Shown: positions 21,240 to 33,890, counted from the stretch's first letter. The stretch is 64,000 nt of DNA from Nageia nagi (GCA_050084985.1 JBITNC010000001.1:39122001-39186000), one strand, 5' to 3'. Made by a program: numbers and translations. The notes: a model not told the origin generated them from the letters alone.

Positions 21240-23505
21240 ACCCAGTAATATTTTAAATAGATCTCATTGATGGGAATAGGTAATTCCCAAGACCCAATAA
21301 CATCTTGTAACTTGAATGCATTATTTGGCATAGCTTAGGTAATGATGTAAGGCCCTCTCCAAAGAGAGTCAAATTTTTGGTGTCTTTTGATCTTTGATCT
21401 TTCCTCATCCTATTTGAAGACAATATCACCCAATCCAAACTTCATCTAGGAAGACTTTTTCTTATCAAACCATCTCTTGATTATGTGTTGGCAATGCTGG
21501 AATGACTCATAAGCTTTGTTTTGATCTTCCTCCAATTTTTAAAGCTGACTATATTTGGATTGTAATGGCTCAAAGTCATGGTCTTCTATTTCTTGCAGGA
21601 CTTTTAAAGCTAGTAACTCCATGTGTACTAGCAACATAGGTATTTTACCATATACCAATGAATATGGGGATGTCTTTATTGTTGATTTTATACTAATTCT
21701 ATTAGCCCATAATGCATAATCCAACTATGTATGCCACTTTTTGGGATTTCCTTCAATTGTTCTATAGATAATTTAGGTTAGATTTTTGTTAGTTGATTTA
21801 GTTAACCCATTAACTTATGGGTAATAGTTTGAAGAGAATAAATAGTAAATTCCATACTAAGCTACAAAGCTTGATAGATTTCCTCTAGTAAATGCCAGAC
21901 CATTGTTTGACACTATAGTCTATGGGATTCCAAAGTGGGTGATTATATTTTTAATCATTTCTATCACTACTTCTTAATTTATATTTTTACATGGCATAGC
22001 CTCCAAGCATCTAGTGAAGTAATCTATTGTAGTTAAAATAAACTTGTGGCCTATAGAGGAATTTGGGTTTATGACACCAATGAAGTCCATATCCCACTAT
22101 TGAAAATGCTCTTTAACTACTACAGATTTTAGAGGCATTACAGCTTGTCTTCTCTTTCCCATAAATTTGTTGCACTTATCACATTCTTGGGCAATCTTGA
22201 ATGAATTGTAAAATATAGCAGATCAATAATATCCAACTTCTAATACCTTTGTTGTTATAGTTGGTCTATTGTAATACCTACCAGAGAATTTGTAATGAAA
22301 ATCATGCAATATTCTATGGGATTCATCTTGAATCACACATTTAACAAGGGTTTGATAAAAAAAAATTCTATACAATCAATCATCTATCATGATAAATTCA
22401 AGGGCATGTAAGTTGAATCTCCTTTGTTGGAATCTATCCAAAGCTACAAGGCACTTGCCAATTTACAAATAAACCATGATTTGCTTAATCTAATCACTTT
22501 CATGATTAAGTTACTACTCATCCTCCACCAAAGTGATCATATGTGAAGTTTTAGCCATATTTTCATAGAGAGCTCTACCTTTGATCAGCTTAGTTGGCTT
22601 AATCTCTATGTCATATTCCATTACTTTAGTGATCCAACCAGCTTTACCTTCACCTAGATCTCTTTGTATAACATATTTTTTTACATTTGAATGAATAGTA
22701 TATACAAGGATTCTATTTTATAAGACATAATATTTTAAATTTTTTAAGTCCCTTTATAATGAAAAACATTTGATTTTCAATAAATGAGTACCTTTTCTAG
22801 TGTTGATGTAGTGTTTGACTATGAAAGGCAATTAGGTGTTGTTCATTATTGTCATCCTTCTATGCAAGAATCATAGCAATGCTCCTATCTACTCCATGTG
22901 CATACATGATGAAATCTTTTGACATATCAAGATTTTTAAGCATAAAAGCTTCTATTATAGCCTTTTTTATATATTTGAAGGCTACTTTTGCTTCATATGA
23001 CTAAGAAAATACAGCATCTTTCTTTAACATTGAAGTGATTGAAGATACAATTTCTAAAAAATTATTCATAAATTTCCTAACAAAATTGATCTAACCAAGG
23101 AATGATTGCAAGGCCTTCTTGTTAGAGGGGAGTGGTAATGCTTTTATATCTTTTACTCTATTTAGATCAATTTTTAGTCCCTCTTTTGAGATAATGTGGC
23201 CAAGTAACTTTCCTTGGTTGACCATAAAAATTAACTTTTTTGGGTTGATTGAAATGCCAAACTTCATGCATTTTTAAAGACTAATCTTAGATGTTCTAGA
23301 TGATCACTTTTACTTCTAGAGAAGATAGTGATATCATCTAGATAGATCAGTATGATCTTATTTATTAGCTCACCAAATGCATGATCCATGGCTCTTTGAA
23401 AAGTAGCTCCTACATTTGAAAGACCAAATGGCATCCACTAAAAAGCAAATGTCCCCCATTTAGTTGTAAGTACTATTTTGAATTGCTCTTCATCCTTCAC
23501 TAAAA
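21240..23505 (-). pseudogene. G1 pol: 3' half of reverse transcriptase, RNase H and integrase
   Basis: Minus strand, 5' truncated. The frame begins inside RT (EEQFKIVLTTKWGTFAF near 23,480-23,430), then MPFGLSNVGATFQRAMDHAF and the catalytic YLDDITIFSRSKSDHLEHL near 23,350-23,290. RNase H follows with stops. The integrase finger shows CDKCNKFMGKRRQ near 22,180. The core reads WDMDFIG (first Asp kept), SNNGLAF (second Asp is Asn) and NGLTKSTNKNL (Glu is Lys). The C-terminal part is ALWANRISIKSTIKTSPYSL near 21,720-21,650 and FGLGDIVFK near 21,440. It ends near 21,240. Everything upstream (gag, protease, RT palm start) is absent, because the LTR joins here directly. Confidence 0.88.
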
Positions 23506-24909
23506 TAGTACTATTTACATAAATGTTAAAACTATGGTAGATTATACAGTGAACAAGTACTAATCAACATAACTATATAGGAATTTATAATTTTTGGTCA
23601 TCCATGTCCGTAGAGTCATAATCCTTTTAACATGTCCTTGATTGCTCCTTCTTTGGCCTTGTAGATGATTGAATATAACATTATAGCTAATTAAAGATAG
23701 CATTGTAGTTGATTGAGTACTTATTTGATTACACATTGATTGGTACAATTTGGTATTATGCTTTATCAATCACTATCTACTTCTCTCTAATCTTTATGAT
23801 CTCTACTATGGATGTCAGTAATCAAAGTAATGATGGTTGATATGCATTATGTTCACTTGGTTCAAGAAGAATTGCCACTATTATATGGAAATGAATTGAT
23901 GTTAACACATTAGTAGGTCCTCGAGGGTCAAACACTTAAGATGAAGTGGACCCAAGTGTTCTTTCTTATGCATTACTCTTACACTTGCTTGATAGGTTGT
24001 ATGTTCTTCTTTTAAGCTCCATCAATGATTTGGTTCTTCTGGGACCCACTAATTTTATCTTAAAAATATGATGTCTTCTCTTAGGATTGATGGGCATTAT
24101 TGATATTCTAATTTCTCTAAAACCCATTGATTTTCACCAAAAAATGTGACATCATCTCCCAAAATCCTCAAGCTCTATTGATGTTCTTCAAAAATCTACA
24201 CTTGCCATTACTTAATTCAAGACCCACTAATTTTCACTAAAAAAATGTGACATCATCTCCCAAAATCTCTATGCTCTATTGATTTTCTTCAAAAATCTGC
24301 ACTTGCCATTACCTTTTCTAGGACCCATTGCTTTTCACCAAAAAATGTGACATCATCTCCTAAAATCCCTAGGCTCTATTGATTTTCTTCAAAAGTCAAA
24401 CTCTAAATGTGTACAATTTTTGAACACTTATGCCAATAATTCCTAGAGACTTTAAGGCAATAAATATAATTTTGAGAAACTTTTACATACATTACTCTTG
24501 GGTATATTGAAGAAGATGATATGACTCTTGGGTATACTAAAGAAGATGACATGATTCTTGGGTATACTGAAGAAGATGACATGACTCCTAGGCACTCTCA
24601 ACTCTTGATCTAAGAATAAAATAATGTAGAATTGGCATAATTCTTATTTACATAACTCCTATTTATCCTTATTCACATAATTCTCAAGTACTAAAAAATG
24701 ACTCCCAACATTCTAAGGAAAAGAAATGAGAAGAGGAGGGATTTAGAATGAAAGAATACAAAATTTTACAATTCATGAAGACTCTAAAAGAATAATAATC
24801 CCCCAAGCACTCTTATATACATAACTCTTAGGAAGTAAAAAATGAAATAATGAAGAATAAAAAATAATAGAATTACCCTAATTTTTGAGTGTTATTATGA
24901 AGGAATACA
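23505..24909 (-). repeat. Truncated 5' LTR of G1 (about 1.4 kb of 1.9 kb)
   Basis: It aligns with 5,140-6,479 of the left LTR and 51,190-52,493 of copy H. On the minus strand it starts TGTATTCC at 24909. It stops at about 23,505, where the other copies continue for another 500-600 bp. Around the break both partners share actaaaa, a possible microhomology. Confidence 0.85.
24122..24400. repeat. 100-bp tandem repeat in the truncated G1 LTR
   Basis: Units start at 24122 (100 bp) and 24222 (101 bp), with a partial third from 24323. A shorter repeat follows at about 24,490-24,590 (three copies of gaagatgacatgactcttgg-like text with a 30-bp period). Confidence 0.85.
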
Positions 24910-27790
24910 CATCCTTTTACTCATGATGACCTATTGCAGATTCATGTCTAGTGGGTAAACAGGTAAAACATTAAAAGATTAAAAAAATACAAAAACATTA
25001 AAATATTCAAAAAATGCAAAAACCTAAAAAATGTAGATATGTACATATATATGTATATATACTTAGAAGATATACTTATGAAGCATCTTAGCTATTGGGT
25101 GTGCTGCTAATGTGTTCATATCATTCCACTTTGTTCATAAATGTTTATTCCTTTACCTTGAGTGCCATAATTATTAGATATCAATCATTATGAGGGAGGA
25201 AACTAAACAAGCTATATGTATCCAAACATCATGTACACATCCATATAATATCCATTTATGTGTATAGTTGTATTTACAAATAAAGAAGTAATAAATACTT
25301 TATTCATATTTGGTCTTAGTTGAGAAATCTTACATTAAGGTTTCAAAAACTTAGGATGATAAAAAGACATAAATATGGTATATGATGGTGTGCTAATAAA
25401 CTTGTACACTTTTCACATTAAAAATCTCGAAACAATCAAGAATTAAGTATTTTTTGAGTATAAACATGAGTATAGTTTTCTTACTTTTTGCTTCATCCTA
25501 AACCCAAGAGCTAGGATAGGAAAGAAAAGAAAAGAAAAAAAGAAATAATAGAAAAGAAAAAAAAAACAAAAATAGGTAGAATTCTTGGACCATTACAGCA
25601 TCCTCTATCAAGGCTATAGATGCTTGACTAGCAATAGAGCAAGGTTGTAATAGGATGAAGGGGTTAATATTTGCAATGGCTATGGATGCTTTTAGTAGTG
25701 AAGCATACCTTACAAAAAGGAAAAAATCATATTTCACAGTTTATAATCCTAATATGTTTAATTTGCAAATGTTAAGAGAAGAAAATGAACATCACTTCAC
25801 ACACATGAGATTATGGTAAATTAAGTATATTGTGATCTTGTTTTATATCATCCCTAGTAGATGAGACCAAAGCAAAAGATCAATTAACAAAAATAGGTAT
25901 TCAAGGCATTATTTATTACACTTATTTATTTATACATATTGATTCATTCCATACCATTACTACTATTATTATAAAATCTTGATAAGTTACCATCACATTA
26001 ATATTGATATTTAAGTTATGATGGCATTCATAAAAATCTTAGCTCATTTAAGTTTCATACATTTTGCATTCATCTATACATATACATTTATGTGCATCCA
26101 CTATTACATCCATACATCCATAAAGTGCTATAAATCTTATGTGTGTTTTACATCCATACATTCACATTATTCATGACATCACATATGTTTATACCAATAT
26201 ATTATGTTCAAAACCATGTATAAAAGTAGCCAAGAAAAAAAAAATGATGCATATGATTCAATTCTCTTACAAATCAAATCCTATGCCATAAACATCACAT
26301 TACTATATAAACATAAAAACTACTTCAAATTTATAAAACATATCATAGATAAGGTGTTAAAACTAAATAAACTTTCATGCATTTCTACTTTAAAATATAC
26401 ATTTGAAAAAACATAAACATACATATATATGATACTAAAACATGTATATAAGAGTCTAAATTCATCATCATGTATAGCAAAAAATATATAACTCGGTATC
26501 CATCACATCTAAAGAAACCAATTATCGATCATGACTACCATGATCCCAAAATAGATAAGGTCATCAAAAAATAATGATAAAACTATGAATAACATGTCTA
26601 AATATTAGGAATGGTCCTACTCTCCATAAATCTTAGAAGGAAAAAGACATAGTATCATAAAAACTCATAAAGTCTAACATGAAATATAAAGAATAAGAGC
26701 CCTAGAATACTCTTAGGATCTATCCTCTCTACCATCCATATAACTACTAGCTCTACCCTATCAAGGATGAGTGGTGCCCATTGAACCTATAGGACTCATT
26801 GCTTGAGCCACCCTATGAATCTTAGATGAACCTAATAGGTGCTAAGAAGAGATCCCACCTATCCTACTATGAATATGGGATGTAGTTAATTTAACAACCC
26901 TTCCATGAGTGTTTGTTATCTACTAAGCTCCATTGGGTGCTTGATAAACCAAAATATCCATAGGGATATATGTAGTGGGGGGAATTGGATATAGAAAGCT
27001 TGGTATGTATGGAGGTACCCTTATCAACCACATTTGTACAATGGAGAAATAATAATCCCTCTACTGAAGAATCCCTTGGATAGATATTGATGGCTAACTA
27101 GCTACCCTTGTAGATGTACTGGCTCCCCCAATCTATATAAAGGCTCGAGCCTCATCCCTCTCATGATGATACCTATCTCTCTTAGCTCTATATTTGTACA
27201 TGTAAGCACTAAGCTAAGAAACTTGGTATCTCAACTCATAGATATCCCCCAAAAGTGCATCAACACTAGGTACCTATGGAGGAGGAGCTCCACCTCCCAT
27301 CATACCTCTAGCAAAGATACCTACCTCATTCTCTCCTTGGATAGCTATATCCATTGGCTCAACCATCACTTACTCCTTGACCATTAGCTTGTCCATCACC
27401 AACTTCTAGGCCCTCACCTCACCTATGTCCTCCCTAACCCCCATAATTACCTCATGTTTAGCCACTCATTGGTATACCCAGCACTCTAGTGCATTGCTTT
27501 CCTCAGCCTCTAGCTCTATCTACCACCAAGCATCAAAGGCCTTGGTCACACACACATCATCTACACCTATATCCTCTACTAGGACATCCTCTTGAATGAG
27601 ATCTAGCTTTGCATAAACTAGGGGCTAAATCCCCTCAATAGGTAGCTCCCTCTATCTTAAAAATGTAGAGGTGCTAGTGGAACATCTTGTAGTAGCCCAA
27701 ATTGATGACACACATACTCAAAATATAAATGCTCTAAGAACTTCATTTGTTTACCATTGAGAACTTGAGCCTATCTAATGCTCATCAATT
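24910..27790. other. Region right of G1 without a recognisable gene
   Basis: 24,910-24,914 is the probable right target duplication (catcc). A purine-rich gaaaa-type tract lies at 25,520-25,575. From about 27,790 down to 26,700 the minus strand is degenerate, Gly-, Arg- and Ser-rich, and may be the decayed C-terminal extension of the PMD pseudogene beside it. The plus-strand frames at 26204-26416 and 27163-27387 match nothing I know. Confidence 0.45.
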
Positions 27791-27799
27791 GTATAATGA

Positions 27800-28640
27800 G
27801 CTCATCCCAAATTGGGTAACCATGGTAGGGTCAAAACCTCCCTGATTAGTAATAAGATGAGCCATCATCCTCTAATAAAAAGAAATATCTTATTGAATCC
27901 CATCTGAAGGGTGAGTATAAAAATCCTCTCTCTAATGCATGATGCCGATATGATAGGTTGGATGTGAAGCAAAACTAGGTACTGGGAGCCCCAAAGGATA
28001 AGCTACATGGATATGCTCGTAGGCCCAAGCCTAAAGAGTGATAATGACTAATAATGAGGCTCTATGACCTAAAGAATAAAAGAAAAGCTCTTGATAAATC
28101 TAGGCTAGTAGTGTTGGATCCCAAGTGTATATTGTACCCTACTATAACATACTAGCCACTACGAGCAACAACAACCAAAGAAACCACCCACTATTAGTAT
28201 CCTAGATAGCATAACACTATGTTAGCCCCATTAGGTAAGAGGCTTTGAGAAGACCCTATTGGTCATTCCTCTAATACCTAAGGTATGGAAGACCCTTAGA
28301 AAAAATCTCATCCATAACTTTGGTAATAGTACCCACCCCATAAACTGTTGTAATATTCTAGTGCATTGAATCTTGATCTAATGCATGCTAAAACTATTGA
28401 CCCTAAATAGGTAAATGGTATAGATAATGGATATCCTCTACCATGATAGTAATCTCCACCATAGGAATATGGAAAGTACTGGTCAAACAATCCCACCTAT
28501 CTAGTAAAGCTACCAATAGTGGGTATTCCTAATGAATACAACCCATGTAGGGCCTAGCTCAAAATTCAACTACATAAAGAAAGGTCTGATTTATTATAGT
28601 CTACAAAATATGACCTTCCTCAACTAAACAAGGATATCTA
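27800..28640 (-). pseudogene. Plant mobile domain (PMD) protein pseudogene
   Basis: Minus strand, reading down from about 28,640 through several stops: EYPLLVALLDRWDCLTSTF, then HIPMVEITIMVEDIHYLYHL and PIXG. Further on come DTNSGWFLWLLLLVVAS (near 28,200) and AXIYQELFFYSLGHRAS, with LXAWAYEHIHVAYPLGLP near 28,030-27,980. The order and spacing (pre-motif DRW, the F-H-x-P-x-x-E-x-T-x-x-x-E-D core, the GLP-like turn, W-A-x-E-H-I) fit the plant mobile domain found in MAIN/MAIL-type proteins and captured by several plant transposons. It lies antisense to the adjacent plus-strand polypurine tract and 3' LTR at 30,289, and about 1.6 kb upstream of them. Antisense extra ORFs near the 3' end, some with PMD, are known in Tat-type plant gypsy elements, so retrotransposon capture is the likely origin. 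A decayed host gene is the alternative. Confidence 0.7.
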
Positions 28641-28689
28641 CCTTTGGGCTCGAAGACATCTTGAACCCAACAATAATTAATGATAAAGT

Positions 28690-30273
28690 TAAAAAAAAAC
28701 CCAAAAAAATTCAAACATCAATGATTAAATGATCAAGGTATAGAATCACAAATGTTTGATACTCGAACATTGGTGATCTTGAAATCCTTTAGCTCTAGCT
28801 AGAAACCATGATTAGGGTTTTAAAATTTGTATAAAAAATCAAAAAATGAATCTAATATAAAAAAATGTACAGTTAAAAAAATATGTAAAACCTATTCTTG
28901 AGCATCCTATGATTTTTGGTTTTAGTAAATGGAGTAAAAATGGATTGATAAGAAAAAAATTGAAAGGGGGGGTTTTAAAACCTACCTCTTCCCTCATGGA
29001 CCTCTTGCATAGTGTAGATCATCCTTGTGGTAGCATTATGGTTTAAATCAATTCTAAAAAGGGAGGTATAAGGTCAAACACTTATATGGTGGGGTAGGGG
29101 CAACAAGAGCTCTGAGCTAGCATTGAAAAATAAATTAGAAAGTGATGTGAATTTTTTCTTTTCATTACTTGGCATAGTCAAATGCTAAGGATCATATGTT
29201 GAGTGCCAGTGATCCATAAGGATCATTGGTGATCATATGTCAAGTGCCAATGATCAATAAGGATCATCGGTGATTATAACTAGATCATTGATGACCTAAA
29301 CCTTAAAAAAAGATGATAAATGAATGAAAGAAGTTTTCTTAAAATGCATAAGTTATATGGGTATTTCAACAAGAGAAATACTTAGTAACTTCCTGCTACA
29401 TTTTATTAAAATTTCCTAATTAAAAGCTTAAAAATACAAAATTTTGGAGTATGTCAAAAATTCTTTAGGTCAAGTTATGCCTACGATTAATTCTAAATAT
29501 TGATGATAAATTTCAAAATGAAATAGGGTAATTTATAAACTCTTGTATATATCTTTTGAATAATCAACAATGCTCAATTAAAAATAGAGAACTATAGCCC
29601 AAACAAAACATTTGTGCTCAAAAGATTCTTACATCTATTTTGAAAAATATTAAAATTAATATAAAACCATTAAAAACCATAAAAAATTAAAAAATATGTG
29701 TCAAAGTAAAAATCAGTATGAGTTATTCGCTTGTTAAACTTAATTTAGAGTTGAGGGTTTTTTCAAAAAAATTAAGACTCTTGGATAACTTTGAATTTAA
29801 AAAATAACCCTTCTTTTAATAGAAAAAAGAAGGATGGGCTTTGATATGATTAAATTTGTTGGATGAAATTTTGCATAAGATTATCAAGTAATCTATCTTC
29901 TAGGACAAAAATAGAATGACTAAAAGTTGTTATATTCACAAGGGATCTTTTATCACATGCTAGCTATGGCATACACCTGATAGCTAAGACTCCATCTGTA
30001 CCTTGCCAACATAGCACAACAGTATAGTGGTAACTAACTAAGTTACACCTTGCACTACAAAACTTTATTGTTTTTAAAATGTGACAAATGAAAAAGATAA
30101 AAAATGGATTTAGTCATAATCTAATCACTCAAATTTAGTTTATTCATAGAGATTGAGTTAGTTCAAAACCTTGACTTAAGATCAAGAAGTACAAGTCCAA
30201 GACTTGATTGCAGCCCCTTTCAAATAGGCTTAATTTTTTGAAATAATATCCACCTATAAAATGTTGGATATTT
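28690..30273. other. Non-coding stretch before the 30,289 LTR
   Basis: No supported ORF. It contains a 41-bp tandem duplication at 29190-29271. By position it would be the 3' untranslated region of the element that owns the 3' LTR. Confidence 0.5.
29190..29271. repeat. 41-bp tandem duplication
   Basis: Two head-to-tail units (29190-29230 and 29231-29271) share gatcatatgt, agtgcca, tgatc and ataaggatcat blocks with four to five differences. Related gatcat/ggtgatc words recur in the LTR near 30,370-30,460. Confidence 0.85.
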
Positions 30274-30288
30274 CAAAAAGGGGCAAAA
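30274..30288 (+). other. Polypurine tract before the 30,289 LTR
   Basis: A purine-rich aaaaaggggcaaaa run ends directly at the TG of the LTR. This marks the LTR as a plus-strand 3' LTR and places the body of its element to the left. Confidence 0.75.
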
Positions 30289-31122
30289 TGTTTACACCTA
30301 AAAATGACTCCTCTTTCAATAAATGAAAGAGGGGGATAAAATTTTAAGAAAACATTAAAGTTTGCCAAAGTCTATTAATTGTTGGCAATTTGGCACAATT
30401 GTTGGTGATCATATTTGATTGTTGGCACTAGATGGGTAATCACCAATGATCTTATAAATATTAAACATAAAGAAAAAAATAGAAAACTCAAATGCCCAAG
30501 GAAATAAGCCATAGATCAAGGATGATTCATCCCTTAGCCTATGCATTGCTTGTGTGAATTTAATCCCTGACAAGCCTGAATGAGAGTTTTCATCCAACCT
30601 TGCCTTCCAAAATAGCAACTAATTTTGCCTTAGAAAATTTATAAATAAGATCCTTCCCATAGAAATAAAGGGATGGATAGTGAAATGCAACCTTACTCTA
30701 TTGAATTTGAGCTAGATTGTTGAGTACATTTTAGTTTACTAATTTTACTTACATACATGTTTATTTCATGTTACTTAATATAATCTTAAAGCATGAATAG
30801 GTATGTTTGATGAGATTTTGGTTTGTGCATGTGTAGGATTCCAAGACTAACAATTGATTAAAGTAAATAGAAGTCAAGGAATAGCAAGGAAGAAGCAATC
30901 AGAATCCTTCTTGTTGTAGTTCAATCAAGTGACATCTAGAGCTTAAAGACATTAGCAAACAAGGACCTATAAGAGGCCTATATTACACATTACACTAAAG
31001 CCCTCCATTAAGAGGAAATATATAATTAAAACTAAGGTTTATTCAAATATCAATAAAGAGTTTCTATTGGTTATGATAGCTTTTGTTTTTGTATACTTGC
31101 AGGGTTGATTTTCAAGCAAACA
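30289..31122 (+). repeat. 3' LTR (834 bp), same family as the LTR at 55,835
   Basis: It starts TGTTTACACCTAAAAA and ends gcaaaca. It aligns end to end with 55835-56667 (833 bp). Shared blocks include the TATA region, ggattccaa, ggcctatattacacatt and acttgcagggtt. TATA box TATAAATA at 30640-30647, 351 bp in (353 bp in the sister LTR). No 5' partner is visible inside the window. Confidence 0.88.
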
Positions 31123-32980
31123 CATATACTTAAGTTTGGGGTAGCCAAACACACTTTTCCACAACATATCATTTTAGTCCAAAAGAAGATAGTAGAAAGG
31201 TAGATACTATCATATGACACTTCATACAACAACATCTATGAATCTTTTGCTAAGCAAGGTAGAAATTTCCAATCATCTCTATATCACCTTGACATAAATA
31301 ATACTAGTTCAATTTTGAAGATTGACTTATTTGAAGAGATAGAGGTTGTGGACTCAAAATTTAGTCCACTATTTACCCATTTACACATAACCTTAGTTGG
31401 GAGAAACCCTATAAAATTCAATACCATTAGCTCAAGAGATGTGACTGCTAGATCCTATGAAGAAGGGACACTTGGAAAGCATTTAAAATACTTATCAGCT
31501 ATGGTATTTCACATCCTTGGGACAACAAAGCATTTGAATTAGTTTGAAAATATGGCACTGAATTGGAGGATGAATGAGCATGCATCATCAATAATACTTC
31601 TTTCTTCCACACTTGGTTACAACTACCTCCATGATTGTATCATTTTAACATCATCAAAGTACTACATCAAAGATTGTTTGGATATATCATTTATTCATTA
31701 GAGGCAACCCTATGGATTTAAGCATTGCTTGGTACCTTTGAAGATAAGCATCATTTTGAGATGCACTTAGAATTTATTAAGGTCAAGCAATTTGAGGAGG
31801 GTGTACTTGTAATGTCTTGAATTTGGCAAATCTAAACATCTACCTCTCCTACCTGTTCATTATGATCATTAGCACTTAGACTAGGAATATTTTATTATTT
31901 TTTTATGCATACTTTTTCTAAGAGGCATGCACCCAAGTAAAGGAAATATTAGGTTTTTATTTAATGAAGAAAAAGGACTGTTTAATGTGGTTAATATCCC
32001 CTCACTAGGTTGGCCATGAGCAAGAGGTTAAATGCTTTTTAAATAATTTATTATTACTCCTAAGAAAGTCAACTAGCTTTGGGGCATATTTTGGAAAGTT
32101 TGGAATACTATAAAGACAAGGCATTTGGTCATTCAAATGCATGATATTGTGAATTTGATCTTGGATCATTTTGATCTTAGGTATGTTTCCCTTCTCTACC
32201 TTCTAGGGCTTAGCATCACTCCCTAGCCTAGAAGTGGCTTAGTTAAAATTCTACCACTTGCATTTGCTATTCATTCCCTTTGAGAGCTTACACCAGCAAT
32301 TTGCAAACTCTTGGATACTTGTGCCATCCTTGTGTAGCCTTGGAAACCCTAGCGTATCACTTTGGAGCACTTGGTCCATCTAACAACATGGATTGTGCTT
32401 CCTCAACAAAAATTAAGAGTTATCTTTATTTTACATAATCTACAATTGAGTTGGCATTGCTATATTAGGATTGGTCCAACATAGAATATATTCTATCATA
32501 TAAGAAACTAACTATAGCATGCCTAGACTAATTATATTTAGCCACATATTAAATGTAAGAACAAACCTAAATGGTGTAATATATTCTTTGATTCTCTAAC
32601 TAAAATGAATGAAATAATATAACAATATCCATGTGAAAAAATCACTTTGAAAGCACTATAGAACTTCACTTAATATCATTGATCTTATAATGGTTTCAAT
32701 TTTTTAACATGAATCCTAAAAGTCCAAAAATATGATTGTTCAAGTATCAAATTCACATTCACTAAATACATTATTCTACATGTGAACATAACACTAATTG
32801 CAAAATAATGTGGCCCATAAATATATATTAAAATTTGCTCCAAATTATTATTCAACTATTTTTGTTAAAGAAAAATTCATAATATCTTGAAAACCAAAAT
32901 TTGTAAGAAGCCAAATCTAGAATTTGTAGCAATTCCAACTCACCTAGAAAAGTACAATTAAGAGTTGTTCTACTCTCTTC
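31123..32980 (+). other. Unrecognised stretch with a stop-poor plus-strand frame
   Basis: One plus-strand frame runs from about 31,150 to 32,250 with relatively few stops. It includes an uninterrupted piece at 31315-31542 (LFEEIEVVDSKFSPLF, RDVTARSYEEGTLGKHL), then MALNWRMNEHASS and GNIRFLFNEEKGLFNVVN. I cannot assign it to a family. It could be a decayed gene or chance openness. Confidence 0.35.
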
Positions 32981-33140
32981 ATATCAAAGTACAGCATAAC
33001 TTATAATCCCTTCCTCTAAAATGATATCTACAACATGCATCTTGTCAAATAATTTATAAAAAAATAAATCAATGAAATGGATTTTTGAAATTCCCATAGA
33101 GCATACTTTTCACTTTTATCACTTGTAAAGAATTCCAATA

Positions 33141-33760
33141 ATCAAGTTTGGACAATAACATTTAATAAAATATACAAAACATAATCCAATCCTCCCCAAA
33201 ACTTCTTGGTATTTTTATCCATGGACAATGCAAAATTTGCATCAACATGGTCTAAGAACATCATCCTAAATCCCCACTTTAGCATAAATATTTGAAAGAA
33301 GAACATAATATGGAGCATATTTAGGCTCAAATTAACAAATAAATATTTCTATAAATTTCTTTATTCCTACATTTTTATGTGATGTACAAGAATCAAGCAT
33401 ATACATCCACATCCAATTTAGGTTTTATAGGAATCTATTAGAAATAGAGTTCAAAGATTCCTAAAGATATCCTACACAACCAAGAAGGTCAAAAATGTAC
33501 ATATAATGATTCACCCTAGAAATTATGAAAGAAGATTCACTAATGTTATTAAATTATTTACAACCCACTTCCATTATGCTAGCATGGTTGCATGCAAGTA
33601 AAACACATACATAGGGTATGTTATTAGGAATGGTTCCCAAGTGCTTCATCAAATCAAAGAGTTTAAGGGAATCTTTATTGTATTTATGAAGTATATATCC
33701 TCCAATCATTACATTCCATGAATATTTATTTTTATAATGCATCATTGTAGGTCTGCAAAA
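33141..33760 (-). pseudogene. PPR protein pseudogene (PLS type, C-terminal PPR and E domain)
   Basis: Minus strand from 33,745: YSWNVMIGGYILHKYNKDSL, then KLFDLMKHLGTIPNNIPYV and CVLLACNHASIMEVG form a clear P/L-type PPR unit. A frame with stops then reads VNHYMYIFDLLGCVGYL, CTSHKNVGIKKFIEI and YAPYYVLLSNIYAKVGI, which is the E-domain pattern that follows the last PPR motif in plant organelle RNA-editing-type proteins. It ends in VDANFALSMDKN near 33,230. A further PPR-like piece (KLFDKMHVVDI) lies at about 33,010-33,050, in the same direction. Family knowledge: such proteins bind organellar RNA sequence-specifically. This copy is dead (several stops and shifts). Confidence 0.85.
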
Positions 33761-33885
33761 GTTTAAAACATGTTAAAGAGTGTGTGGAGTAGTGTGTATA
33801 TGTGCAAAATATGATTTAATTTGGACAATAATTTTTAGTAGATAAATATGCAAAATATGACCCAATTTTATCCAAAAAATTCATG

Positions 33886-33890
33886 GTATT
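33886..33890. other. Target-site duplication of element F (gtatt)
   Basis: gtatt before the 5' LTR pairs with atatt (44865-44869) after the 3' LTR, 4 of 5 matching. The joined flanks form a sequence homologous to 33,180-33,250, which supports the junction independently. Confidence 0.8.

Larger units (their letters stand above)
4549..24909 (-). mobile_element. G1: Ty3/gypsy LTR retrotransposon (minus) with an extra ORF after integrase, hosting two copia insertions
   Basis: Seen: homologous LTR copies lie at 4549-6479 and 23505-24909. A minus-strand RT-integrase lies between 23,505 and 21,240, followed downstream by a long degenerate ORF (20,653 to about 6,990). A second copy of the LTR and ORF occurs at 50604-55834, which defines the family. 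Subtracting copia A and B leaves about 10 kb. Oddities: gag, protease and the first half of RT are missing. The 5' LTR (right side) stops at about 23,505 and joins directly to mid-RT. Lineage is uncertain. The RT segment (ATFQRAMDHAFGEL, YLDD) is not of the Tat type seen at 58-59 kb, and there is no clear Athila signature. Gene order resembles plant gypsy elements that carry an extra ORF between integrase and the 3' LTR. Confidence 0.85.

Noticed and set aside
28308-28496. Minus-strand ORF rich in Tyr and Gly
   Set aside because: It is in a different frame from the PMD reading over the same DNA, and it would start with GTG rather than ATG.
1-31122. Joining the pol at 1-2,096 and the 3' LTR at 30,289 into one element
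   Set aside because: Strand and order fit and G1 would be an insertion between them, but there is no sequence link across the region; left as a possibility.
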